The notes under the pieces are model-generated. The model worked only from the letters and a program-made list of their open reading frames with translations. It searched no databases and had not been told where the DNA came from. DNA of 64,000 nt from Paraburkholderia silvatlantica (lineage in GTDB: Bacteria; Pseudomonadota; Gammaproteobacteria; Burkholderiales; Burkholderiaceae): assembly GCF_003096715.1 (NCBI RefSeq), contig NZ_QEOL01000010.1, positions 175,884 through 239,883 on the forward strand, given 5' to 3'. The translations under genes and the position numbers were made by a program. Numbering within the stretch: position 1 is the first letter of the stretch; the number at the start of each line of letters is the position of its first letter. Shown here one piece after another: positions 18,697-26,243 of the stretch.

Positions 18697-19227
18697 CGCT
18701 CGCCCCCTGTTTCTGGATGACCACCGGAACCGCCGTGCGCATATCGTAACCCGGCGACAAACAGCAACTATCCACTCACGCGCATGCGCGCGACGGTCTG
18801 CATCGCCTATGCTCGCACGGGGGCCGCACCCGCACGCCACGCCTTCGTCATGTCGGCCCGATTTTCCGCCGCTTCCGGCGCCACTCCCCGGTCCACCGAT
18901 ACCGCCGCCATTGGCGCGCTTTTGCGCAGCCTCACATTGCCACACCCCATGCGGCTGCGCGGTGTATTGACGCAGCGCAATACCCTGCGCACGCCCCCTC
19001 TGCCCAACGAGCGCTTAATCTAAATTGATCTGTATCAATGCGTTAGCGCATGTTTTCGTCTCGTTGATATTGACGGCTGCGACACGCTGGCGCACGTCGC
19101 AGCGCAGCAAAACCTTCGCCGTTCCCCTACGCTTACGTCCATCGCACGAGCAGCGCAGCGCCCCCACTGCCACGCCGTGCAACGTTTCTTCCGCGCTTTT
19201 CCCGGCAAGCAAGCAACAGGCACGCAC
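18697..19227. other. 531-bp regulatory spacer before cioA
   Basis: This spacer holds the promoter of the glycolipid-binding-family gene (leftward) and the cioAB control region (rightward). The FNR/Anr box lies at 19025-19038. A perfect 8-bp stem (19076-19083 with 19096-19103, 12-nt loop) sits in the probable cioA leader. The frames crossing the spacer are short and lack any conserved motif, so I see no gene. Confidence 0.6.
19025..19038. promoter_or_regulatory. FNR/Anr box upstream of cioAB
   Basis: TTGAT-CTGT-ATCAA is an exact match to the FNR/Anr/CRP-Fnr consensus TTGAT-N4-ATCAA. A weak -10 such as TGATAT (19065-19070) lies 26 bp downstream of the box, giving a box centre near -45 for a start at about 19077, close to the class II activator position. 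This indicates oxygen-dependent control of the oxidase genes. Repression is the other possibility, as Anr does for cio in Pseudomonas. Confidence 0.75.
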
Positions 19228-20667
19228 ATGCACACGTCACTTTCCGCCTTCGACCTGGCCCGGCTGCAGTTCGCCTTCACCGTTTCATTTCATATCGTCT
19301 TTCCGGCGCTCTCCATCGGCCTCGCGAGCTTCATCGCCGTGCTCGAAGCCTGCTGGCTCAAATCGCGCCAACCGTTCTACAAGGACCTCTGCCTGTTCTG
19401 GTCGAAGGTCTTCGCCGTGGCCTTCGGCATGGGCGTCGTGTCTGGCGTCGTCATGAGCTACGAGTTCGGCACCAACTGGTCGGGCTTTTCGTCGTTCGCG
19501 GGCCCCATCACCGGACCGCTGCTGATGTACGAAGTCATGACCGCGTTCTTTCTCGAAGCGGGTTTCCTCGGCATCATGCTGTTCGGCTGGAACCGCGTGA
19601 GCCCGCGCGCCCACTTCGGCGCGACGCTGATGGTCGCCATCGGCACGCTCATTTCCACGTTCTGGATCCTCGCCTCGAATAGCTGGATGCAGACGCCGCA
19701 AGGCTTCAAGGTCGTCGATGGCCACGTCGTGCCGGTGGACTGGTTCAAGGTCATCTTCAATCCGTCCTTCCCGTACCGTCTCGCGCACATGGCGATCGCC
19801 GCGTTCATCGTGGCGGCGCTCGTGGTGGCTGCGAGCGGCGCATGGCATCTGCTCAAGGGACGGCGCGACCCCGCCATCAAGAAGATGTTTTCGATGGCGC
19901 TCGGCCTGCTGCTCGTGCTCGCGCCGGTGCAGGCCTTCGTGGGCGATGCGCACGGCCTGAATACGCGCGAATATCAGCCCGCCAAGATCGCCGCGATCGA
20001 AGGCATTTGGGACACGGAACAGGGCGGCACTGCGCTCAATCTGTTCGGCATTCCCGACATGCAGGCCGAGACGACGCGCTACGCCGTTTCCATTCCGCAC
20101 CTGGGCAGCCTGATCCTCACGCATAGCTGGGACGGCGAGATCAAGGGACTCAAGTCCTTCCCCGCCGACGAGCGGCCCAATTCGACGCTGTTGTTCTGGA
20201 GCTTCCGCGTCATGGTCGGCTTAGGCATCCTGATGATTCTGCTCGGCGTGACCGGCTGGGTGCTGCGCCGCCGCGGCACGCTCTACGAATCGCGCGGTTT
20301 CCAGCGCTTCGTGCTCGCCATGGGACCGACGGGCTTCATCACGCTGCTCGCAGGCTGGGTCACCACCGAAGCCGGCCGTCAGCCCTGGGTGGTCTATGGC
20401 GTGATGCGCACGGCGCAAGCGGTGTCGCCGCTCACGACGCAACAGGTGGGCGTTTCGCTGATGGCGTTCGTGGCGGTGTACTTCCTCGTGTTCGGCACGG
20501 GCATTTACTACCTGCTCAAGCTTCTGCGCAAAGGTCCTGCGCTGCCCGAGACCCAGGCACATCCTCCCCAGGCGCCGCGTGAACCGCGCGTGGCCCACCC
20601 TGCGCTCGCGGCGAGCCAGACCGCGCGCCGCCCCATGTCCGCCGCCGATCAGCTGATCGACGCCTGA
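19228..20667 (+). CDS. cioA: Cytochrome bd-type quinol oxidase subunit I (cyanide-insensitive type)
   Basis: Product of 479 residues; I chose ATG 19228 (MHTSLSAFDLARLQ), which puts the heme b595 ligand at H22 (SFH), matching H19 of E. coli CydA. Other key residues are the acidic pair E102 and E110 (MYEVMTAFFLEAGF), heme b558 ligand H187 (RLAHMAI) and the Met of SFRVMVG. The GWVTTEAGRQPW motif is present. The quinol-binding Q loop is short, as in the CIO subgroup, rather than the long loop of E. coli. It oxidises quinol and reduces oxygen without pumping protons. An Anr/FNR box lies upstream; cioB follows 36 bp later. Confidence 0.93.
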   Translation: MHTSLSAFDLARLQFAFTVSFHIVFPALSIGLASFIAVLEACWLKSRQPFYKDLCLFWSKVFAVAFGMGVVSGVVMSYEFGTNWSGFSSFAGPITGPLLMYEVMTAFFLEAGFLGIMLFGWNRVSPRAHFGATLMVAIGTLISTFWILASNSWMQTPQGFKVVDGHVVPVDWFKVIFNPSFPYRLAHMAIAAFIVAALVVAASGAWHLLKGRRDPAIKKMFSMALGLLLVLAPVQAFVGDAHGLNTREYQPAKIAAIEGIWDTEQGGTALNLFGIPDMQAETTRYAVSIPHLGSLILTHSWDGEIKGLKSFPADERPNSTLLFWSFRVMVGLGILMILLGVTGWVLRRRGTLYESRGFQRFVLAMGPTGFITLLAGWVTTEAGRQPWVVYGVMRTAQAVSPLTTQQVGVSLMAFVAVYFLVFGTGIYYLLKLLRKGPALPETQAHPPQAPREPRVAHPALAASQTARRPMSAADQLIDA

Positions 20668-20703
20668 GGCTCCCGCATTCATCGTTACGAGGCTAGCAAG
20701 CAA

Positions 20704-21708
20704 ATGGATGTCACCGTCATCTGGGCCGCGATTATCGCGCTCGGCGTTCTTCTCTACGTGGTGCTGGACGGCTTCGATCTCGGCATCGGCATCGTGTTTC
20801 CGCTCTTTCCCGACGAGGATGAGCGCGATCTCATGATGAATACGGTCGCCCCCGTGTGGGACGGCAACGAGACCTGGCTCGTGCTCGGCGGCGCGGGGCT
20901 GTTCGCCGTGTTCCCCGTGGTGTACTCGACCGTGCTTTCCGCGCTCTACCTGCCGCTCGTGTTCATGCTTGCGTGCCTGATCTTCCGCGGCGTGTCATTC
21001 GAGATTCGCGCCAAGGCCAATCGCACGAAGCATTTGTGGGACCTCGCGTTCATTGGCGGCTCGACGGGCGCGGCGTTTTTCCAGGGCATCGCGCTCGGCG
21101 CGTTCCTGCAAGGCATTCCGATGGACGGCGGCCGGTTCGCCGGCGACGCCTTCGGCTGGCTCACGCCCTTCAGCCTGCTCTCGGGTTTCGGGCTCGTCGC
21201 GACCTATGCGCTGCTCGGCTGCTGCTGGCTCGTCGCGAAGACCGAGGGCGACCTGCAGCGCCGCCTGCGCAAGCTCGTCTGGCCGCTCACGGTCATGCTG
21301 CTCGGCTTCATCGCGCTCGTGAGCCTGTGGACGCCGCTGCAGGACCCGGCCATCGCCGAACGCTGGTTCCGCTCTGGCCTCTTCTGGCGTCTCGCGCCGG
21401 TGCCGATGCTCGTGCTCGCCTGCGCCGCGTGGATGCGCTGGGCCGTGCATGCGCGCCATCACAGGACGCCCTTCATCGCGGCCATCGGGCTCGTGCTGCT
21501 CGGCTACGCGGGCCTGCTCGTGAGCCTGTGGCCCTACGCGATTCCGCAGGGCCTCACGCTCTGGGAGGCCGCCGCGCCGCGCGAGAGCCAGATGTTCACG
21601 CTCGCGGGCGCAGCGTTCATTCTGCCGATCATCCTCGCCTACACGATGCTCGGTTACTGGGTCTTTAGAGGCAAGGTGCGTCATGGCGACACCCATCACT
21701 ACCACTAA
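20704..21708 (+). CDS. cioB: Cytochrome bd-type quinol oxidase subunit II
   Basis: Product of 334 residues, the normal length for CydB/CioB, with about eight transmembrane helices. Landmarks include YVVLDGFDLGIGIVFPLFPD near the start, the TVAPVWDGNETWLVLGGAGLFAVFP region (conserved WDGNETWLV), FRGVSFEIRAK and the last segment LAGAAFILPIILAYTMLGYWVFRGK. It stabilises the heme arrangement of subunit I in the inner membrane. The 3' end overlaps the downstream DUF2474 gene by 26 bp, tying all three genes into one operon. Confidence 0.93.
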   Translation: MDVTVIWAAIIALGVLLYVVLDGFDLGIGIVFPLFPDEDERDLMMNTVAPVWDGNETWLVLGGAGLFAVFPVVYSTVLSALYLPLVFMLACLIFRGVSFEIRAKANRTKHLWDLAFIGGSTGAAFFQGIALGAFLQGIPMDGGRFAGDAFGWLTPFSLLSGFGLVATYALLGCCWLVAKTEGDLQRRLRKLVWPLTVMLLGFIALVSLWTPLQDPAIAERWFRSGLFWRLAPVPMLVLACAAWMRWAVHARHHRTPFIAAIGLVLLGYAGLLVSLWPYAIPQGLTLWEAAAPRESQMFTLAGAAFILPIILAYTMLGYWVFRGKVRHGDTHHYH

Positions 21709-21838
21709 GACAGCGCGCCGCGCGCTGCCCGGCTGGCTCTGGTTCGGACTCCTCTGGTGTGCGGGCGTGGGCGCGGCCGTGTCGCTCGGGTTCGTGTTCA
21801 AGGTCTTCATGAACCTCACGCTGTTCGCCGTGAAGTGA
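21683..21838 (+). CDS. DUF2474-like small subunit of the bd oxidase (51 residues)
   Basis: A short gene reading MATPITTTKTARRALP, then a single hydrophobic helix GWLWFGLLWCAGVGAAVSLG and the tail FVFKVFMNLTLFAVK. The N-terminus is cytoplasmic and basic, followed by one transmembrane segment with the conserved W-x-F-x-x-L-W-x-A-G-V pattern of DUF2474 proteins. These sit directly after cioB in many proteobacteria and are considered analogues of the CydX/CydS small subunits. The frame starts inside the last 26 bp of cioB, so translation is probably coupled. Because it is so short, it is easily missed by gene finders. Confidence 0.8.
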   Translation: MATPITTTKTARRALPGWLWFGLLWCAGVGAAVSLGFVFKVFMNLTLFAVK

Positions 21839-21910
21839 GTTGCACGAGCGTGCCCGATTTCACGGCGCCGCGTTAGACTGTAGGCTCTTTGTTACCCGTG
21901 CGAAAACTTC

Positions 21911-22690
21911 ATGCAACAGATGACCTTCATGGAATGCGTCAAGCGCGCATGGGCCAGCGCCTGGCAGGCCGCCGTGCAAATGCCGGTTCTCCTTGCGGGG
22001 ACGTTTGTGATCTATGCGGCGCTCGGCTGGTTCGGCCTCGCCGGACGGCCCGTGCCGGCCGAAGGCGCGGCGCCCTCCGGCGGGCTCGTTTTGCTCGGCA
22101 ATCTCGCCTCGCTCCTGAATTCGCTTCTCTACCTCTGGTTCACGCTCAAGATTTCGCGCTTCGTGCTGCTCGGCGAGCGCAGCGCGCCGCTCATGCCGGC
22201 CGGAGCCAAACCGTTCCTGCGCATTTTTGCGGTCGGCCTCATTCTGGCGGTCGCGCTCGGCGCATTCGCGCTGTTGCTCTGGGTCGTGCTGCGGCCTCAG
22301 TACCAGGGCGGTGCGGCGTTCCTCTTTCTGGTGGTCATTGCGATCTGGATGTTCGTGGCGGTGCGCCTCTCGCTGCTCTTTCCGGCGCTCGCCGTCGGCA
22401 GCCCGATCGCCTTCGGCGCCGCCTGGCGCGACAGCCGCGGACACTTCTGGAGCCTTTTTGGTGTCACCTTCGTCGCCGCGCTGCCCATTGCAGTGTGCGG
22501 CCTGCTGGTGCTGATCGGGATGGGCCTCGCGGGCGTCACGCCTGAAATCGTGCGGCAGCCGGGTTGGCTCACTGCGCTCGCCATTGCCCAGAGCATCGGC
22601 AATATCGTGTTCGCGCTGCTCACCACCACGGCGCTCGCCTGGCTTTATCGACGTTACGCGCAGGCCCTCGTCTCGCCTGCCGCGCGGTAG
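21911..22690 (+). CDS. Polytopic membrane protein of unknown function
   Basis: Product of 259 residues with about six hydrophobic segments (near residues 25-45, 58-78, 105-128, 133-155, 178-200 and 215-238). The N-terminal part MTFMECVKRAWASAWQAAVQ looks like an amphipathic cytoplasmic helix. Similar uncharacterised membrane proteins occur widely in Burkholderia, but I recognise no named family, catalytic motif or transport signature. It starts 72 bp after the oxidase small-subunit gene in the same direction. It may be read through from the cio operon or have its own promoter (CTCTTTGTTACC near 21886). Starts at Met1, Met4 or Met7 are all possible. Confidence 0.6.
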   Translation: MQQMTFMECVKRAWASAWQAAVQMPVLLAGTFVIYAALGWFGLAGRPVPAEGAAPSGGLVLLGNLASLLNSLLYLWFTLKISRFVLLGERSAPLMPAGAKPFLRIFAVGLILAVALGAFALLLWVVLRPQYQGGAAFLFLVVIAIWMFVAVRLSLLFPALAVGSPIAFGAAWRDSRGHFWSLFGVTFVAALPIAVCGLLVLIGMGLAGVTPEIVRQPGWLTALAIAQSIGNIVFALLTTTALAWLYRRYAQALVSPAAR

Positions 22691-22706
22691 TCTGCACGAC
22701 CTCTCG

Positions 22707-23411
22707 CTACCAGATGCCGGGCACGAAACGATAACGCACGCGCGCCAGATACTCGCGGTAGCCGGGCAAATTCTCCGCGAGCGTGCGCTCCTCCCGCACC
22801 GCTCGATAGCCGATCCCCACGACCATAATGGGCACGCAGGCAAGGCCCCACCACGAACCGAGCATGAGCGGCGTGCCGGCGAGAAAGAGCAGCGCGAAAC
22901 CATACATCGGGTGACGTACATAGGCATACGGGCCGGTGTCGCTGACCGTATGTCCGCGTTCGCTCTGAATCTTCACCACGGGCGCTGCAAAGCGGTTCGC
23001 CGCGAAGACGGCGCGCGTCGCGTAGATATCGACGAAGATGAAGACGGCGCCGAGCACGCTGAGCCACAGCGGCACGCGCGACCAGCCCATGCGCACGGCG
23101 TCGATTCCCATCAGGCACAGCCACGCGCAAAAGCCCACCGAAACGCACAGCATGAACACGCGGTCCCACGGCTGCTGCGTGCGTTGCGCGAACGGCGCGA
23201 GCCGCTCGACGAGGAGCCCCGGATCTTCGCGCCCGAGCCACAGGCCAATCCACACGCCGCACAACGCCCACTCGATGAGCCACAACCACGCCGCCGTCCA
23301 CGCCAGCGTGCCCGCCGAAACGAACAACAGCACGCCCATCAACCCGAACCAGACCACGACTTGCACGAACAGCTTCGCCATCAGCGCTTTCGTCATTTTC
23401 AGCTCAGTCAC
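22707..23411 (-). CDS. ICMT/PEMT-family membrane methyltransferase
   Basis: Product of 234 residues with five or so transmembrane segments. The C-terminal region carries the isoprenylcysteine/phospholipid methyltransferase signature: GPYAYVRHPMYGFALLFLAG for SAM binding, then REERTLAENLPGYREYLARVRYRFVP, whose paired Glu residues are conserved. Bacterial relatives methylate lipids or small molecules, but the substrate here is unknown. It is downstream of the arylamine N-acetyltransferase gene on the same strand (46-bp gap) and converges with the membrane protein gene at 22690 (16 bp). Confidence 0.8.
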   Translation of the reverse strand: MTELKMTKALMAKLFVQVVVWFGLMGVLLFVSAGTLAWTAAWLWLIEWALCGVWIGLWLGREDPGLLVERLAPFAQRTQQPWDRVFMLCVSVGFCAWLCLMGIDAVRMGWSRVPLWLSVLGAVFIFVDIYATRAVFAANRFAAPVVKIQSERGHTVSDTGPYAYVRHPMYGFALLFLAGTPLMLGSWWGLACVPIMVVGIGYRAVREERTLAENLPGYREYLARVRYRFVPGIW

Positions 23412-23457
23412 GATGCCCTCCTTGCGCGCGGGGACGCCGACTCGCGTTTGCTCGCGC

Positions 23458-24324
23458 CTACTGTGTGGCGCTGTGCGACGTCATGCGCGCATAGAGCGCG
23501 TCGGCGTCGATACGCTGCGCCGCGTCGCCGTGCGCGAGATCGATGCCGAAGCGTTCGCACAGACACTGCGCGAGTTCCGCTCCATTTGCGAGCGTACGCT
23601 CCTCGCTCACCTGGCCTTGGGCGTCGCGCTCGGTAAAGCGCTCGTTGAACAGGATCGCGCGGCCGCCTTCGCGCGCGATGCACGCGATCAGGCTGAACGT
23701 GAAAAAGGACTCGGGCGACGCCGACGTGTACCAGTTCGCCACTTCGTAATCGACCCACTCCGCCGGCGTCAATTCGAAGCGATAGAGATCGAACCACTTC
23801 TCGCCATCGTGTAATTGCAGCTTGCGCTCGTTGGCGGACAACGTCACGATGCGCGCCGGTTCGTGCGGCGTCGGCTGCTCCGCATCCGTCGAGAACGAGA
23901 GCGGCGCGCGCAGCGTCGCGGCACCGAAGCCCCCGTCGACGAGCCACGCATCGCCCTCCACCTCCACCCGCAGCAGCATATGCGTGCGCGGCGTGCGCGC
24001 GTCGGGTTCACGCCCGTACAGCACACGTGCGGCGAGCGGGGTCACCTCAAAGCCCAGTTGCATGAGCACGTGCGCGAGCAAGGTGTTGTGCTCGAAGCAA
24101 TAGCCGCCGCGGCGCTGCGTCACGAGTTTCGCGACGACGTCCGGGAGCTTGATCGACACACGCCGCCCCGCCAGCGGATCGAGATTCTCGAAGGGAATGG
24201 CAAGCGGGTGCAGACGGTGCAGTTCGCGCAGCACGGCGAGCGTCGCGGCGCGCGGACCGTGGTAGCCGATGCGGGCGAAGTACGCATCGAGATCGAGTTC
24301 GTAGCGTGTCGTGAGGTCTGTCAT
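23458..24324 (-). CDS. nat: Arylamine N-acetyltransferase
   Basis: Product of 288 residues, close to the usual 270-285. The ATG at 24324 is preferred over one 69 bp upstream because it has AAGCAGG before it and gives the canonical N-terminus. The catalytic triad is complete: C76 in RGGYCFEHN, H115 in RTHMLLRV and D130 in VDGGFG. The enzyme transfers acetyl from acetyl-CoA to arylamines and hydrazines by a ping-pong mechanism; the natural substrate in this organism is unknown. It precedes a membrane methyltransferase on the same strand. Confidence 0.93.
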   Translation of the reverse strand: MTDLTTRYELDLDAYFARIGYHGPRAATLAVLRELHRLHPLAIPFENLDPLAGRRVSIKLPDVVAKLVTQRRGGYCFEHNTLLAHVLMQLGFEVTPLAARVLYGREPDARTPRTHMLLRVEVEGDAWLVDGGFGAATLRAPLSFSTDAEQPTPHEPARIVTLSANERKLQLHDGEKWFDLYRFELTPAEWVDYEVANWYTSASPESFFTFSLIACIAREGGRAILFNERFTERDAQGQVSEERTLANGAELAQCLCERFGIDLAHGDAAQRIDADALYARMTSHSATQ

Positions 24325-24488
24325 GAAGCCTGCTTCTTTGAAGAGTGGTTTGGTGAAACGTAGGCTCACGCCTTTGATGATAAGCGACTTCACTGGTCTG
24401 ACCGATTAGCCGGAAACTGACTATCTGTAATGTCGCATGGCACCAAAGACAGCAAATCGCAAGCATTGTGCTGACGCAGCGTAAGTCA

Positions 24489-24507
24489 ATTGCGAATCAT
24501 TCTCGTT
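24489..24507. promoter_or_regulatory. Fur-like box upstream of the iron locus
   Basis: The 19-bp stretch ATTGCGAATCATTCTCGTT resembles the Fur consensus, keeping the core GAATCATTCTC, which matches the frequently seen GAGAATGATTC half-sites in reverse. It ends 5 bp before the -35 hexamer, so bound Fur would block polymerase. This predicts induction of the six downstream genes under iron limitation. Confidence 0.65.
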
Positions 24508-24511
24508 TTTG

Positions 24512-24540
24512 TTGACGCTTGCATTCGCTGTTAGTACGAT
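24512..24540 (+). promoter_or_regulatory. Sigma70-type promoter of the iron locus
   Basis: The -35 TTGACG at 24512-24517 and -10 TACGAT at 24535-24540 are separated by the optimal 17 bp. Start of transcription would be near 24547, 88 bp before the porin start codon. The Fur-like box abuts it upstream. Confidence 0.7.
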
Positions 24541-24634
24541 GGCGCGGTCTGGAGATGTCGGGTATTCAGCGGTTTGCGAATCACAAACGCCAATGCGCTC
24601 AATCCAGCAAACCTTTCAATAAGTAAGGAATACG

Positions 24635-26149
24635 ATGAAATCGACCCGAACCGTCCGCGTGCCTGCGCTAGCCTGCTCGCGCAGCGCAGGGCCGGTCCGC
24701 CCGGTGCGTCGGCGCACACCGGCGTTGCGCGCCATTGCCGCGCTGGCCGCAAGTGCGACTTTCGCGTGCGGCGCCGCCCGCGCACAGAGCAATGCGAACC
24801 CCGACGCCGCCCCTGAAGCACCGGAAGCCGACCTCGCCATTCAGGCGCAGCCGTCGAACTTCTGGACCGGCTTCTGGACGCGCCAGACCCTGCTCGGCGA
24901 CATGGGCGGACTGCGGCCGTGGCTCGGCAAGTACGGCGTGACCTTCCAGCTCACGGAAACGAGCGAGTACCTCGCGAACCTGCGCGGCGGCCTCAAGACC
25001 GGCGGCGCATACGACGGCCTCACGACGGCGACCGTGCAGGTCGACACCAGCAAGGCGCTCGGCATTCCGGGTGGTCTGTTCAACGTGAGCGGCCTGCAGA
25101 TTCACGGCACCAACCTGAGCACGTCGAACCTCGGCACGCTGAATACCGCAAGCGGCATCGAAGCGACGCCGGCCACGCGCCTCTGGGAACTGTGGTATCA
25201 GCAATCGTTCCTCGACAAGCGCCTCGACGTGAAGATCGGTCAGCAGAGTCTCGACCAGGAATTCATCACGAGCCAGTATGCGGCACTCTTCATCAACACG
25301 ATGTTCGGCTGGCCGGCGCTGCCATCGTACGACATGCCCTCCGGCGGCCCGGCCTATCCGCTCGCCGGTCTTGGCGTGCGCGTGCGCGGGCAGATCACGC
25401 CTTCGTTGACGGCGCTCGCAGGCGTGTTCGCGGGCGATCCGCTCGGCAACGATCCGAACAACCTTAGTGGTACGAACTTCAATCTGCACAACGGCACGTT
25501 GTGGATCGGCGAACTGCAGTACGCCATCAACCAGCCGTCCGAAGGCCAGCTCGTCAGCGCGGACAATCGCAGCCTGCCTGGCACCTACAAGCTGGGCTTC
25601 TGGTACAACACCAACTCGTTCGCCGATCAGCGCTTCGACAACACAGGGCTTTCGCTCGCGAATCCGGCTTCGACCGGCGTCCCGGCGCAGCACCGGGGCA
25701 ACTACAGCTTCTATGCAGTGGCCGATCAGATGATCTGGCGTCCCGACCCGGACGAGCCGCGCAGCATCGGCGTATTCGCACGCGTGATGGGCGCGCCCGG
25801 CGACCGCAATCTCGTGAGCCTCGCAGCCAACGTAGGCATTGTGATGAAGGCGCCGTTCAAGGGCCGCGACAACGACAGCGTGGGGCTCGCCGCCACCTAC
25901 ATCAAGGTCGGCAACAACGTGCACAACCTCGACCTCGACCAGCAGATGTTCACCGGCGGTCCTTACGGCGTGCGCACGCAGGAAACGGCGCTCGAAGCGA
26001 CCTATCAGTATCAGGTCACGCCGTGGTGGATTCTCCAGGCCGATGCGCAATACACGTTCAACGCGGGCGCCGGCCAGAATCCGCAGGACCCGACCGCGCC
26101 GCTGCGCAACACGTTCGTGGTGGGCGTGCGAACCAACATCACGTTCTAA
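24635..26149 (+). CDS. OprB-family outer-membrane porin
   Basis: Product of 504 residues. An unusually long basic leader (residues 1-32, many Arg) precedes a hydrophobic stretch and a probable signal peptidase site near ARAQSNA (about residue 51). The mature protein is beta-rich with OprB landmarks: QLTETSEYLANLRGGLKTGG, LWELWYQQSFLDKRLDVKIGQQSLDQEF and a C-terminal strand ending in Phe (VGVRTNITF), as required for outer-membrane insertion. OprB porins are annotated as glucose-selective, but this one heads an iron locus behind a Fur-like box. It may pass iron chelates such as ferric citrate instead of sugar; that is inferred. The propeller gene follows 94 bp later. Confidence 0.88.
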   Translation: MKSTRTVRVPALACSRSAGPVRPVRRRTPALRAIAALAASATFACGAARAQSNANPDAAPEAPEADLAIQAQPSNFWTGFWTRQTLLGDMGGLRPWLGKYGVTFQLTETSEYLANLRGGLKTGGAYDGLTTATVQVDTSKALGIPGGLFNVSGLQIHGTNLSTSNLGTLNTASGIEATPATRLWELWYQQSFLDKRLDVKIGQQSLDQEFITSQYAALFINTMFGWPALPSYDMPSGGPAYPLAGLGVRVRGQITPSLTALAGVFAGDPLGNDPNNLSGTNFNLHNGTLWIGELQYAINQPSEGQLVSADNRSLPGTYKLGFWYNTNSFADQRFDNTGLSLANPASTGVPAQHRGNYSFYAVADQMIWRPDPDEPRSIGVFARVMGAPGDRNLVSLAANVGIVMKAPFKGRDNDSVGLAATYIKVGNNVHNLDLDQQMFTGGPYGVRTQETALEATYQYQVTPWWILQADAQYTFNAGAGQNPQDPTAPLRNTFVVGVRTNITF

Positions 26150-26243
26150 GCCCGACCAGGCGCAACCGACCCATGTACAACCCCAAGTCCTCGCGCGTTC
26201 CCTGCCGCACGCGCTGCGGCCGCGCGAGGCACGGAGATTCAGT

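Larger units (their letters stand above)
24325..24634. other. 310-bp divergent spacer with Fur box and promoter
   Basis: The right half carries the control region of the iron locus: the Fur-like box (24489-24507), then a promoter (24512-24540). A leader of about 90 nt precedes the porin ATG, with the ribosome site AAGTAAGGAA at 24621-24630. The left half holds the promoter for nat, without a clear consensus. No gene is seen. Confidence 0.6.
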
